A DNA stretch of 64,000 nucleotides from Gemmatimonadota bacterium (GTDB taxonomy: Bacteria > Gemmatimonadota > Gemmatimonadetes > Longimicrobiales > Longimicrobiaceae). How positions within the stretch are numbered: the first letter of the stretch is position 1; the number at the start of each line of letters is the position of its first letter. The position numbers and the translations under genes were made by a program. The notes under the pieces are model-generated. The model did not search any database. It saw nothing but the letters and a program-made list of their open reading frames with translations, and was not told where the DNA came from. The stretch is taken from assembly GCA_028287185.1 (NCBI GenBank), contig JAQBQD010000083.1, positions 30,203 to 94,202 on the forward strand. Direction: 5' to 3'. Of the stretch, positions 8,622-17,237 are shown one piece after another.

Positions 8622-9389
8622 ATGCCCCTCGCCGTCCTGTACGTCTACGCCGGCATCGTCGGCGCCTGCGTGGGCTCGTTCCTCAACGTGTGCGTCTACC
8701 GCTGGCCCGCGGACCAGTCCGTCGTCACGCCGCGCTCGCGTTGCGGGTCGTGCCGCACGCAGCTCGGGTGGCGCGACAACATCCCCGTCTTCGGGTGGAT
8801 CTTCCTGCGCGGGCGCTGCCGCTACTGCGGGGCCAAGGTCTCCGTGCAGTATCCGCTGGTGGAGCTGGCGACGGCGCTGCTGTGGGTGGCGGCGGCGCTG
8901 CGCTTCGGGTTCACGCTCCGGGCGCTGGGCTCCGCGGTGTTCTTCACCACCCTGCTGGGCATCGCCCTCTCGGATGCGCGGACGTACATCATCCCCGACG
9001 AGTTCACGCTGGGCGGGCTGGTCATCGGCCTCGCCTTCGCGTTCGTGCCCGGCGGTATCGGGTGGAGGCGCGCGGCGATCGGGGCGGCGGTGGGGTTCGG
9101 GCTGCTGTGGCTGGTGGCGGTGCTCGGCAAGCTGGCCTTCAAGAAGGACGCGATGGGCGGCGGCGACATCAAGATGATGGCGATGGTGGGCGCCTTCCTC
9201 GGCCCCGTCGGCGTGCTGCTGACGGTGTTCCTAGGGGCGGCGTTCGGATCGCTCATCTTCGCGCCGATCTCCATCAAGACCGGCAAGCTGGTGCCGTTCG
9301 GCATCTTCCTGGCCCTGGGAGCGGCCGTGACGGAGCCGTGGGGCCAGGCGCTCGTCCACTGGTACTCCGTGCACTTCCTGGGCGGGTGA
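8622..9389 (+). CDS. pilD: Type IV prepilin peptidase (A24)
   Basis: 255 residues, multi-pass membrane. The N-terminal domain carries two CxxC pairs (CGSC and CRYC) that bind zinc in the N-methylating region. The two catalytic aspartates lie in LSDARTYIIPDEFT and the GGGDIKMMA loop. It cleaves and N-methylates type IV pilin and type II secretion pseudopilin leaders at the inner membrane. No pilus genes are present in the window. Confidence 0.92.
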   Translation: MPLAVLYVYAGIVGACVGSFLNVCVYRWPADQSVVTPRSRCGSCRTQLGWRDNIPVFGWIFLRGRCRYCGAKVSVQYPLVELATALLWVAAALRFGFTLRALGSAVFFTTLLGIALSDARTYIIPDEFTLGGLVIGLAFAFVPGGIGWRRAAIGAAVGFGLLWLVAVLGKLAFKKDAMGGGDIKMMAMVGAFLGPVGVLLTVFLGAAFGSLIFAPISIKTGKLVPFGIFLALGAAVTEPWGQALVHWYSVHFLGG

Positions 9390-9655
9390 TGGACTCCCCG
9401 TCGTCCTGGACGTTAGTGTGGCGACGGAGACGGGGTCGATCCGGAGCCGGGGACGGTCGGCGGCCGGCGGACGATCCGCGGATCACGGGGTCCTGAGACC
9501 GGCGCCGAGGGTTTGCGCCGTCCCCGCCGGCCTGTATCTTCCCGCACGCTGAACTCCGGGCCGGCAGGCGGCCCTTCATCCACCGGAAGACAACCCGACG
9601 CCCCCGCCTTCGTCCGCCATGGACGGGACGCGGGCCGGCGCGACAGGGAGACCCC

Positions 9656-11326
9656 ATGGCAGAGAGCGCATCCGGCTCCGTCGTCCCCGCCCGCCACCAG
9701 GCGCCGCTGCCGCGCGAGGTGCTGGTCCGCGCCGAGGCGCCGGACGCCGAGGCCATCGAGATGGACGTGGTGTTCGTGGGCGCCGGGCCGGCGGGGCTGG
9801 CGGGCGCCATCGAGCTGGCGCGGCTGGCCAAGGCGGACGGCGAGGCGGGGGGATCGCTGGGCGAGCTGCAGATCGCCGTGCTGGACAAGGCGGCGGCGCT
9901 GGGCGAGCACAACCTGTCCGGCGCGGTGGTGAACCCGCGCGCCTTCCACGAGCTCTTTCCCGAGCTGACGGACGCGGACTTTCCCTTCCGCCAGGCGGTA
10001 TCGAAGGAAGCGGTTTACCTGCTGACGGAGACGGGGAAGATCCGCATCCCCACGCCGCCGCCCATGCACAACAAGGGCAACTTCACGGCGTCGCTGAGCG
10101 AGGTGGTGCGGTGGCTGGGCGGGAAGGCCGAGGAGCTGGGGGTGAACGTGCTGCCCGGCTTTCCGGTGGAGTCGCTGCTGGTGGAGGGGAGCGCGGTGCA
10201 GGGGGTGCGCACGGTGCCCACGGGCCTGGGGCGCGACGGCCAGCCCAAGGGCGGGTACGAGCCGCCCACGGACGTGACGGCCCGGGTGACGGTGCTGGCC
10301 GAGGGCACGCGCGGGCCGCTGGCGCAGGCGTACCGCGACTGGCAGGGCATCACCTCCGAGAACCCGCAGCTCTTCGCGCTGGGCGTGAAGGAGGTGTGGG
10401 AGGTGAAGACGCCGCTGAACCACGTGGTGCACACGCTGGGCTGGCCCCTTCCGCGCGACGCCTTCGGCGGCAGCTTCATGTATCCCCTGGGGCCCCACAC
10501 GGTCGCGCTGGGCCTGGTGGTGGGGCTGGACTACAGGCAGACCACGCTGGACGTGCACGAGCTGATGCAGCGCATGAAGCTGCACCCCCTGTTCCGCAAG
10601 CAGCTGGAAGGGGGCGAGATGGTGGAGTGGGGCGCCAAGACCATCCCCGAGGGCGGCTACTACGCCCTGCCCGAGCGGCGCTACGGCGAGGGGCTGCTGA
10701 TGATCGGCGACACGGCGGGCTTCGTGGACGTGCCGTCGCTCAAGGGCATCCACTACGCCATGCAGTCGGGCATCTACGCGGCGCGGGCCATCTTCGAGGC
10801 GCTCAAGGGCGGCGACCTGGCCCCGGACGCGCTGTCCTCGTTCGACCAGGTGCTCAACCACAGCTACGTGGTGGAGGACATGTACCGCTCGCGCAACATG
10901 CGGCTGGCGTTCAAGGACGGCTTCTTCGTGGGCGGCGCCAAGGCGGCGCTCATGACGCTCACCGGCGGCCGCTTTCCCGGCGGCAAGATCGACATGCACG
11001 CCGACGCCGACGAGCCGCGCGCCGTCACGCCCGAGCAGCTCTTCGTGCCCGACGGCAAGCTCACCTTCAGCAAGGTGGACGCGGTCTTCAAGTCGGGCAA
11101 CCAGACGCGCGACGACATTCCCAGCCACCTGATCGTGGGTCAGGACATCCCCGCGGACGTGGCCCGCATGTACGTGCACCTGTGCCCCGCCGGCGTCTAC
11201 GAGCTGGACGGCGACCGCCTGGTGGTGAACGCGCCCAACTGCATCGACTGCAAGGCCACCGACGTGGTGGGCCCGCGCTGGACGCCGCGCGAGGGCGGCA
11301 GCGGCCCGTCGTACAAGTCGATGTGA
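9656..11326 (+). CDS. Electron-transfer flavoprotein:ubiquinone oxidoreductase
   Basis: 556 residues. It passes electrons from reduced ETF through FAD and a 4Fe-4S centre to the membrane quinone pool. The Rossmann FAD motif VVFVGAGPAGLAGAIELA is at about 38-55, and the hydrophobic quinone-facing segment and GDTAGFVDVPSLKGIHYAM follow. The C-terminal cluster region has CPAGVYE and NCIDCKATDVV. The last position normally reads CKTCD, so the fourth cluster cysteine is replaced by Thr. The ATG at 9656 has gggag five bases upstream. Confidence 0.9.
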   Translation: MAESASGSVVPARHQAPLPREVLVRAEAPDAEAIEMDVVFVGAGPAGLAGAIELARLAKADGEAGGSLGELQIAVLDKAAALGEHNLSGAVVNPRAFHELFPELTDADFPFRQAVSKEAVYLLTETGKIRIPTPPPMHNKGNFTASLSEVVRWLGGKAEELGVNVLPGFPVESLLVEGSAVQGVRTVPTGLGRDGQPKGGYEPPTDVTARVTVLAEGTRGPLAQAYRDWQGITSENPQLFALGVKEVWEVKTPLNHVVHTLGWPLPRDAFGGSFMYPLGPHTVALGLVVGLDYRQTTLDVHELMQRMKLHPLFRKQLEGGEMVEWGAKTIPEGGYYALPERRYGEGLLMIGDTAGFVDVPSLKGIHYAMQSGIYAARAIFEALKGGDLAPDALSSFDQVLNHSYVVEDMYRSRNMRLAFKDGFFVGGAKAALMTLTGGRFPGGKIDMHADADEPRAVTPEQLFVPDGKLTFSKVDAVFKSGNQTRDDIPSHLIVGQDIPADVARMYVHLCPAGVYELDGDRLVVNAPNCIDCKATDVVGPRWTPREGGSGPSYKSM

Positions 11327-11752
11327 TCCGCCGCCGGCATTCCGTCTCACGGACTGCCGACTTTGTCGCATCGAACGGCGTTTACGGCGTCGTCGGTTGA
11401 TGATCGGCACACACCGTCGCGGATCGCGACAGCCGACGCGGACGCGGGGTTCGTCGACGGGCTGACGCGTGAAGTCCATGCGGAGCCGTTGGATCGCCGG
11501 TCCGCGTTGACGTTTCGGCGGATGGACAACACGATGGCCCGCGGTCGAGTGGACTGCGGGCCCTCGTCCGTTCATCGACCGGAGCGCAATCGAGAAGCTT
11601 GCCAGCCGTGGAATGCGCGTCAATCTTGGGCGGCAGCTGGTCCTTGCCGGATGTTCGGTCGATTTCGGCATCCGCCGACGGACCTGCCGCCCCTCCCGGC
11701 CCCGTGCGCCCGCGCGGCCGCCTGCCCTCCGAACGACTGCCCCCGGAACAAC
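11327..11752. other. Intergenic region without recognised gene
   Basis: About 425 bp between the ETF-QO gene and a secreted protein gene. Reading frames here have no recognisable product. I see no tRNA, strong hairpin or promoter beyond AT-poor sequence. Confidence 0.5.
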
Positions 11753-12379
11753 ATGCGCCGTGCGCTGTTCATCCTCCCCGTGCTGCTGTGCGTGACCGCG
11801 GCGTGTGTGCAGGCCCAGAGCGCGGCGCAGGACAGCCTGCCGGCGGGCTTCCGGGAGCTGAGCTTCGACGAGTTCACGCGGCACCACTTCGCGGCCGACC
11901 TGCCGGTGCGCTTCCGCATGCCGGCGGAATACGTGCCGGTGGCCCAGACCACGCACCGCGACCAGACGTACTGGATGAGCACCGCCGACAGCACGGCGCA
12001 GGCGGCGGATCCCGAGGTGCGGATGAAGGACGGCTTCTACTCCGTGCGCCTGAGCCTGAGCCTGGGCTACGACCAGGACCGCAGGATGTTCATGGGCGCG
12101 GACGGCGACGAGACGATGCTGGCGGATGCCTACACGAAGGGGGGATTCACGGACGTGACGGTGGAGCGCTACGACGTGAACGGATACCCCGTGCTGTTCG
12201 TGGAGGCCGGCAAGGATGGGCGGCGGGCCACGATCGTGTACGTGGCGGCGCTGGTGGAGACCAACTCCATCGTCGCCTTCTACTCCGCTCCGTCGCCCGC
12301 GCGCGAGGTCGACCGGGTTCGCTGGGCCACCTTGAAGCGGGGCATCCTGGGCTCCGGCCCGTCGCGGCGCATCCGCTGA
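11753..12379 (+). CDS. Secreted protein of unknown function
   Basis: 208 residues from the ATG at 11753 (MRRALFILPVLLCV). A signal peptide ends around AACVQAQS. The mature part (FRMPAEYVPVAQ, YWMSTADS, VNGYPVLFVEAGKDG, ATIVYVAALVETNSIVAF) has the look of a compact alpha/beta domain that interrogates membrane or cell-surface damage-type substrates, but I recognise no named family. It stands alone between two intergenic gaps. Confidence 0.7.
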   Translation: MRRALFILPVLLCVTAACVQAQSAAQDSLPAGFRELSFDEFTRHHFAADLPVRFRMPAEYVPVAQTTHRDQTYWMSTADSTAQAADPEVRMKDGFYSVRLSLSLGYDQDRRMFMGADGDETMLADAYTKGGFTDVTVERYDVNGYPVLFVEAGKDGRRATIVYVAALVETNSIVAFYSAPSPAREVDRVRWATLKRGILGSGPSRRIR

Positions 12380-12544
12380 CGCGCGCGCCCGGATCGACCC
12401 TGCATCGATCACCCAAGCGAACCGGCCGAGAGCCGCAACCCGTTGCGGAATCGGCGGATGGGGTGTAGCTTCGACGCTGCCGGACGACGGGCGTTCCCCC
12501 GCGCGTCCGCCGCCTCTTCCGCACGCTCCCTCCCGCTGCATTCC

Positions 12545-13699
12545 ATGGCGCACGCCGCGCACGACTCCATCACCCAGGAAGCCTTCTCCGTCGCCCCCGG
12601 GCTGATCGGCATGCCGCTGGCGCGCCCCGGGCGGCGGGCCGTGGCCATGGGCCTGGACCTGCTGTGCGTGGCGTTCCTGGTGAACGTGGGCGGCGCCACG
12701 GTGCTGGGACTGGCGCTGGTGGCGGTGTTCTTCCGCTGGTCGTCGCGGCCGGCGGCGCCGGGGCGCGGGCGCATGCTGCGGCTGGGGATGCGCGGGCTGG
12801 GCGCGCTGGTGCTGTTCACCCTGGGGATGCGCCTGTTCCACCGCGCCGAGAAGGGCGTGACCGACGTGGCGACGTCCGCGCTGATGGGGCTGGGGGGCGA
12901 CGCGCCCAAGGGCGGCGGCGGCGGCTCGCGCGTGCTGAACGGGCTGAGCTCGGGCGCCAGCTTCGTGGCGCTGCAGCAGGCGGACGACGAGGGTGAGGCG
13001 CGCCCCGTTGCCCGCGAGCTGGTGAAGCACCTGCGGGCGACGGGGATGAAGGATGCCGAGATCCGCGGCGCGCTGGACTCGTTCGCCGAGGCCGACACCG
13101 CGCGGCCCTGGCTGGCCGGCGTCCTGACCGCCGCGGCGGACTCGGGCGGGCTGCGGCGTGCGGTGCCGGTGGCGAAGGCGCGGCCCGACTCGCTGGCGCT
13201 GGCGTACACGGCCGCCCTGCGCGCGCACGACACGGCCCGCGCGGCGGCCCTCGCCCCGCAGCTGGGCGCCATGCTCGCCACGGACACGCTGCGGCGCCTG
13301 AACGGCGGCCTCGCCAAGCTGCGCTCCGAGCGGGACGCCCTGTCCGCCACGGCGCAGGAGGCCAAGGAGCAGAACGAGGCGCTGGAGAAGCGCGGCCTGC
13401 TGCACCTGATCGCCACCGTTTCCGACGAGCTGGGGCTGGGGTTCGGGTGGACGGGCCTGTACTTCACCGCGTTCCTGGCGCTGTGGAACGGGCAGACGCC
13501 CGGCAAGCGCCTGATGGGGATCCGGGTGGTGCGCCTGGACGCGGAGAAGATCGGCATCTGGGCCGCCTTCGAGCGCTTCGGCGGGTACGCGGCCTCCATC
13601 TTCACAGGGCTGCTCGGCTTCGCGCAGATCTTCTGGGACCGCAACCGCCAGGCGCTGCACGACAAGATCTCGGAGACGGTGGTGGTGCGGGTGGTGTGA
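12545..13699 (+). CDS. RDD-family membrane protein with large insertion
   Basis: 384 residues. The RDD signature is split: RRAVAMGLDLLCVAFLV at about 29-45 and, after an inserted soluble region, GQTPGKRLMGIRVVRLD near 316 with two membrane helices and a basic C-terminus. The insertion (about 110-290) is Ala-rich helical and includes a coiled-coil-like stretch SERDALSATAQEAKEQNEAL. RDD proteins are proposed membrane transporters or anchors; the substrate cannot be inferred. Confidence 0.8.
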   Translation: MAHAAHDSITQEAFSVAPGLIGMPLARPGRRAVAMGLDLLCVAFLVNVGGATVLGLALVAVFFRWSSRPAAPGRGRMLRLGMRGLGALVLFTLGMRLFHRAEKGVTDVATSALMGLGGDAPKGGGGGSRVLNGLSSGASFVALQQADDEGEARPVARELVKHLRATGMKDAEIRGALDSFAEADTARPWLAGVLTAAADSGGLRRAVPVAKARPDSLALAYTAALRAHDTARAAALAPQLGAMLATDTLRRLNGGLAKLRSERDALSATAQEAKEQNEALEKRGLLHLIATVSDELGLGFGWTGLYFTAFLALWNGQTPGKRLMGIRVVRLDAEKIGIWAAFERFGGYAASIFTGLLGFAQIFWDRNRQALHDKISETVVVRVV

Positions 13700-13753
13700 G
13701 CGCCACCCGTCGAAACCATTCGGCGGAATAGACGGAATAGGTGAAGGATGATG

Positions 13754-13788
13754 ATCGGCCCCGGCGTCTTTGGACGTGCGGGGCCGAT
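13754..13788 (+). terminator. Hairpin terminator after the RDD gene
   Basis: Inverted repeat atcggccccg ... cggggccgat separated by 15 bases, about 55 bp after the RDD stop codon. Confidence 0.65.
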
Positions 13789-14055
13789 GTCGTCTGCGGT
13801 CGGATGCTACATCGGCAGCGAAGACACAAGAAGTCTGCCTTCGCAGATTGCAGAGATCCGCGACGCGTTGGCATACGTCCGCGGCGGAGAACTGCTCGGT
13901 TGATGGCGAACGACTCGTCCACAGGTGCACGGGCTGCGTCTCGAGGATGCCGTGGCTGCGTCGTCGGGCGGCGGGTGGCACGGGTGGGTGGAGACATACG
14001 TTTTGTCGGACGATGACCGGCCGACGCGTTCCCCATCCACCGAGGGCGAAATCCC
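13789..14055. other. Intergenic region
   Basis: The rest of the 13700-14055 gap, beyond the hairpin. No convincing coding frame or RNA gene is visible. Confidence 0.4.
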
Positions 14056-14685
14056 ATGGCTCGATCAATCCTGGCTGCTTCACTGCTCGGCCTTCTCGCG
14101 CTTTCGGCTCCGTTGCGGGCGCAGTCCGTGGACTCCGTGACGCCGCCGCGCCGGATGGCCGCGCGGGGAGAGAAGGTGCGCATGACGGCGCCGCTCGCCT
14201 TTCGCGGCTGGAAGGCGGGTACGCTGGAGCGTGCGGACGGCGATTCCGTGCTGATCGACCTGGAGCACGGCGGCGGCCGGCTGGCGGTGGCGCGCTGGCA
14301 GGTGGAGGCCATGGAGCGCGCGCACGGGCGGAACCGCGTGACCGGCGCCATGCGCGGGCTGGGCATCGGCCTGGCGGTGGCCGCGGTCCCGCTCGGCGTG
14401 AAGGAAGCCGAATGGGCCCGCCGCAGCACCAGCAGGAACGACGACGGAGTGGCGGCCATCGTCATCGGCGAGCTTGGCATCATCGCTGGCTTCGTCGGAC
14501 TGCTGGGCGGCGCGGCGGTGGGCGTGCAGGGCTGGGAGAAGGTCGATCTGCCACCCGTCAACGTGGCGCCACAGCCCGGTACCACGGCGGCGGACCGCGG
14601 GTCGTTCGGCGGGACAGCGCCTCTCGTCACGCCCGAGTCGGGTCCGCCGGCCGCTGATCTCCGCTCCTATGAGAAGGCCCGCTGA
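14056..14685 (+). CDS. Secreted/membrane hypothetical protein
   Basis: 209 residues with an N-terminal signal peptide (MARSILAASLLGLLALSAPL, cleavage after RAQ). An SH3-like beta stretch (GWKAGTLERADGDSVLIDLE) is followed by two hydrophobic segments (about 100-118 and 135-160) and a Pro/Gly-rich tail. The beta part resembles regions that read as KOW/SH3-like in many small envelope proteins, but no family can be named. Confidence 0.65.
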   Translation: MARSILAASLLGLLALSAPLRAQSVDSVTPPRRMAARGEKVRMTAPLAFRGWKAGTLERADGDSVLIDLEHGGGRLAVARWQVEAMERAHGRNRVTGAMRGLGIGLAVAAVPLGVKEAEWARRSTSRNDDGVAAIVIGELGIIAGFVGLLGGAAVGVQGWEKVDLPPVNVAPQPGTTAADRGSFGGTAPLVTPESGPPAADLRSYEKAR

Positions 14686-14758
14686 TCGCCGACGGGACCG
14701 GCGCGTTGGAATCATCCGATGAATGCGTCGGCTGGTGCATCCGCGAAGGCAGACGTCG

Positions 14759-14793
14759 GAATCGGGCCGATCCCTCCGGGGGTCGGCCCGATT
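14759..14793 (+). terminator. Hairpin terminator upstream of the exonuclease-family gene
   Basis: Inverted repeat aatcgggccga ... tcggcccgatt followed by ct-rich sequence. It ends the preceding transcript, which argues that the next gene starts downstream of it. Confidence 0.7.
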
Positions 14794-14812
14794 CTTGACT
14801 TCGGCAGGCGCG

Positions 14813-15892
14813 TTGGGCGCGCGGGGTGGCGAAGGGCCCCCGCGGGCGGCGGCGGACGCGTTCACGGAGGCGGGCATCCCATCTCACGCGCGGCGGTTCG
14901 ATGCGGATTCCGGCTCGGCCGACACTGGACCGGGGGCGGCGGAGTTCGAGGTGATCGGCGGCGAGGCCGACCATCCCGACCTGGCGCACTGGCACGGCAA
15001 CGTGGGCCGGCCCGTGGCGCTGGACCTGGCGCCGGCGCTGGCGGGCGGCGCGGCGGGCGTGGACGTGCTGTCGTGGAACCTGGGCGTGGGCACGGCGCGT
15101 CTGGGCGAGGTGCTGGAGCGCCTGCGCGGCGGGGAGTGGGGCGGGGCGGGGGTGGACGCCGCGCGGCCGCTGGTGGTGCTGGCGCAGGAGGCCTATCGCA
15201 CCGACGAGAGCGTGCCGGCGCGCGCCGCCTCCGCGCACCACGGCGGCCTGATCGTGGAAGGCGGCCAGTGCGACGTGGTGGACACGGCGCGAGAGCTGGG
15301 GCTGAGCCTTCGCTACGCCCCGTCGATGCGGAACGGCGCGGAGCGCAGCGACCGGGGAAACGCCGTCTTCTGCACCGCCGCGCTGGCGGCTTCGCACGCC
15401 TTTCCGCTGCCGCTCATCCAGCAGCGCCGCGTGGCGGTGGCGGCCGAGGTGGCGGGGCTGGAGGGAATCACCTTCGTGAGCGCGCACCTGGACACCTGGG
15501 GCCGGCCCCCGCGCGACGACGGGTGGTTCTGGCGCTTCGGGTCGGGGCGCGCGGCCCAGGCGGCCGAGCTGGCGCGGCGCATCGTGCGGGCGGACGGGCC
15601 GGGGGGCGTGGTGCTGGGCGCCGACCTGAACACCCCGCTGGGCCGGCGCGATCCCGCCGTGCGGGCGCTGGTGCGGGGCGGCTTCACCCCCGCGGCGCCC
15701 GTGGGGGAGTGGGGATACAGCTTCCGCGGGCCCGTGCGCCTGCTGCTGGACCACGTGCTGTACCACGCCGCCCGCGGCCGCATCGCCGGCGTGCGCGTGG
15801 CGCGGCTGGACGAGCACGGGCCGGGAGGGAAGCGGGTGTTCGGCTCGGACCACCACCCCCTGCTGGCCCGCGTGGAGCTTCGCGGCGCCTGA
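14813..15892 (+). CDS. Endonuclease/exonuclease/phosphatase-family protein
   Basis: About 359 residues if it starts at TTG 14813; the frame is open back to an ATG at 14723, but that would place the terminator hairpin inside the gene. EEP-fold motifs are visible: VLSWNLG, the metal-binding Glu in AQEAYR, SAHLDTWGRP, GADLNTP and the terminal SDHHPLLA. The substrate could be DNA, a phospholipid or a phosphoester. Two cardiolipin-synthase-like genes follow directly, which suggests a role in phospholipid head-group turnover. Confidence 0.75.
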   Translation: MGARGGEGPPRAAADAFTEAGIPSHARRFDADSGSADTGPGAAEFEVIGGEADHPDLAHWHGNVGRPVALDLAPALAGGAAGVDVLSWNLGVGTARLGEVLERLRGGEWGGAGVDAARPLVVLAQEAYRTDESVPARAASAHHGGLIVEGGQCDVVDTARELGLSLRYAPSMRNGAERSDRGNAVFCTAALAASHAFPLPLIQQRRVAVAAEVAGLEGITFVSAHLDTWGRPPRDDGWFWRFGSGRAAQAAELARRIVRADGPGGVVLGADLNTPLGRRDPAVRALVRGGFTPAAPVGEWGYSFRGPVRLLLDHVLYHAARGRIAGVRVARLDEHGPGGKRVFGSDHHPLLARVELRGA

Positions 15893-15913
15893 CCCCCTCG
15901 CGAGCCGGTCCCG

Positions 15914-17236
15914 GTGATCGACAGCCTGTTCGGACATCCCTGGTGGCTGCTGCTGTTCGCCGGCGTGGGCGCGGCGGCCGTCGCGGGCGCCGTCATCACC
16001 CTGTTCTTCGCGCTGGGGCGGCGGCCGCAGAAGTTCACCACCACGGCGGCGCCCCCCGTCACCTCGCGCGACTTCCTGCTCACGGTGGCGGGCACGGTGA
16101 ACGCGCCGGTGTCGCACGGTGGACGGGCGCGGCTGCTCAACAACGGGGTGCAGATCTTCCCGGCCATGCTGGACGCCATCCGCAACGCGAAGCACAGCGT
16201 CAACTTCATGGTCTACATCTGGGAGCCGGGGCGGACGGGCGACGCCTTCATGGAGGCGTTCTGCGAGCGGGCCGGGGCGGGGGTGGAGGTGCGGGTGATG
16301 CTCGACGCGTTCGGCGGCTTCGGCGCGCCGGGGCGCACCCTGAAGCGGCTTCGCGAGGCGGGGGTGAAGGTGTTGTGGTTCCGCCGCTTCCGCTTCGGCA
16401 AGCTCACCCGCTTCTACCGGCGCAACCACCGGCGCGCCATCGTCATCGACGGCGTGGTGGCATTCACCGGCGGCGCGGCCGTGGCGGACAAGTGGCAGGG
16501 CGACGCCGACAGCCCGGACCACTGGCGCGACCTGATGGTGGAGGTCACCGGGCGCCCCGCCGCGCACATGCAGAGCGCCTTCGCCCAGCTCTGGACGAGC
16601 GTCTGCGGCGAGGTGCTGGCGGGCGAGCGCTTCTTCCCGCGGCACCCGGAGGACGAGGAGGCGCCGCGGGCGGGCGACGTGGAGGTGTTCCGCCACGTGA
16701 ACGTCATCAGCTCGCCGGCCGACGAGTCGCACCCGCTGCGCAAGGTGTTCTGGATGTCGTTCCGCTGCGCGCGCGAGCGCATCTGGATCACCACGCCCTA
16801 CTTCGTGCCCGACCGCGAGACGCGCCGCGTGATCGAGGACCGGGCGCGCGCCGGGGTGGACGTGCGGTTGCTGCTGCCGGGGCGGCGCACCGACGCCTGG
16901 CCCATCCGCCTGGCCAGCCACAGCTACTACCACGAGCTGCTGGCGGCGGGCGTCCGCATCTACGAGTACCAGCCCACCATGATGCACAGCAAGGCGCTGG
17001 TGGTGGACGGCGCGTGGTCCATCATCGGCAGCGCCAACCTGGACGTGCGCAGCAAGGAGCTGAACCAGGAGAACGTGATCGGGATGCTGGACCGGGCGCT
17101 GGGGCGGCAGGTGGAGGACACCTTCCGCGCGGACCTGGAGCGGTGCACCGAGATCCGGCTGGAAGAGTGGCGCCGACGCGGCATCGTGCCGCGCATCCTG
17201 GAGCGCTTCTTCGTCCTTTTCGCGGAGCAATACTGA
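15914..17236 (+). CDS. Cardiolipin synthase-like phospholipase D protein
   Basis: 440 residues from GTG 15914. An N-terminal membrane helix (about 10-33) precedes two PLD domains. The second HKD motif is canonical (MHSKALVVDGAWSIIGSAN). The first reads NHRRAIVIDG, with Arg where the HxK lysine is expected. Such enzymes join two phosphatidylglycerols, or PG and PE, to form cardiolipin at the inner membrane. A close paralogue starts 1 bp after its stop codon. Confidence 0.87.
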   Translation: MIDSLFGHPWWLLLFAGVGAAAVAGAVITLFFALGRRPQKFTTTAAPPVTSRDFLLTVAGTVNAPVSHGGRARLLNNGVQIFPAMLDAIRNAKHSVNFMVYIWEPGRTGDAFMEAFCERAGAGVEVRVMLDAFGGFGAPGRTLKRLREAGVKVLWFRRFRFGKLTRFYRRNHRRAIVIDGVVAFTGGAAVADKWQGDADSPDHWRDLMVEVTGRPAAHMQSAFAQLWTSVCGEVLAGERFFPRHPEDEEAPRAGDVEVFRHVNVISSPADESHPLRKVFWMSFRCARERIWITTPYFVPDRETRRVIEDRARAGVDVRLLLPGRRTDAWPIRLASHSYYHELLAAGVRIYEYQPTMMHSKALVVDGAWSIIGSANLDVRSKELNQENVIGMLDRALGRQVEDTFRADLERCTEIRLEEWRRRGIVPRILERFFVLFAEQY

Positions 17237-17237
17237 G

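Noticed and set aside
9413..14083. Very long minus-strand reading frames opposite real genes
   Set aside because: They are antisense frames kept open by GC-rich codon bias, with Arg/His-rich low-complexity products and no family motifs.
14723..14812. Start of the exonuclease-family gene at the ATG at 14723
   Set aside because: A strong terminator-type hairpin lies inside this stretch and the encoded residues show no family similarity.
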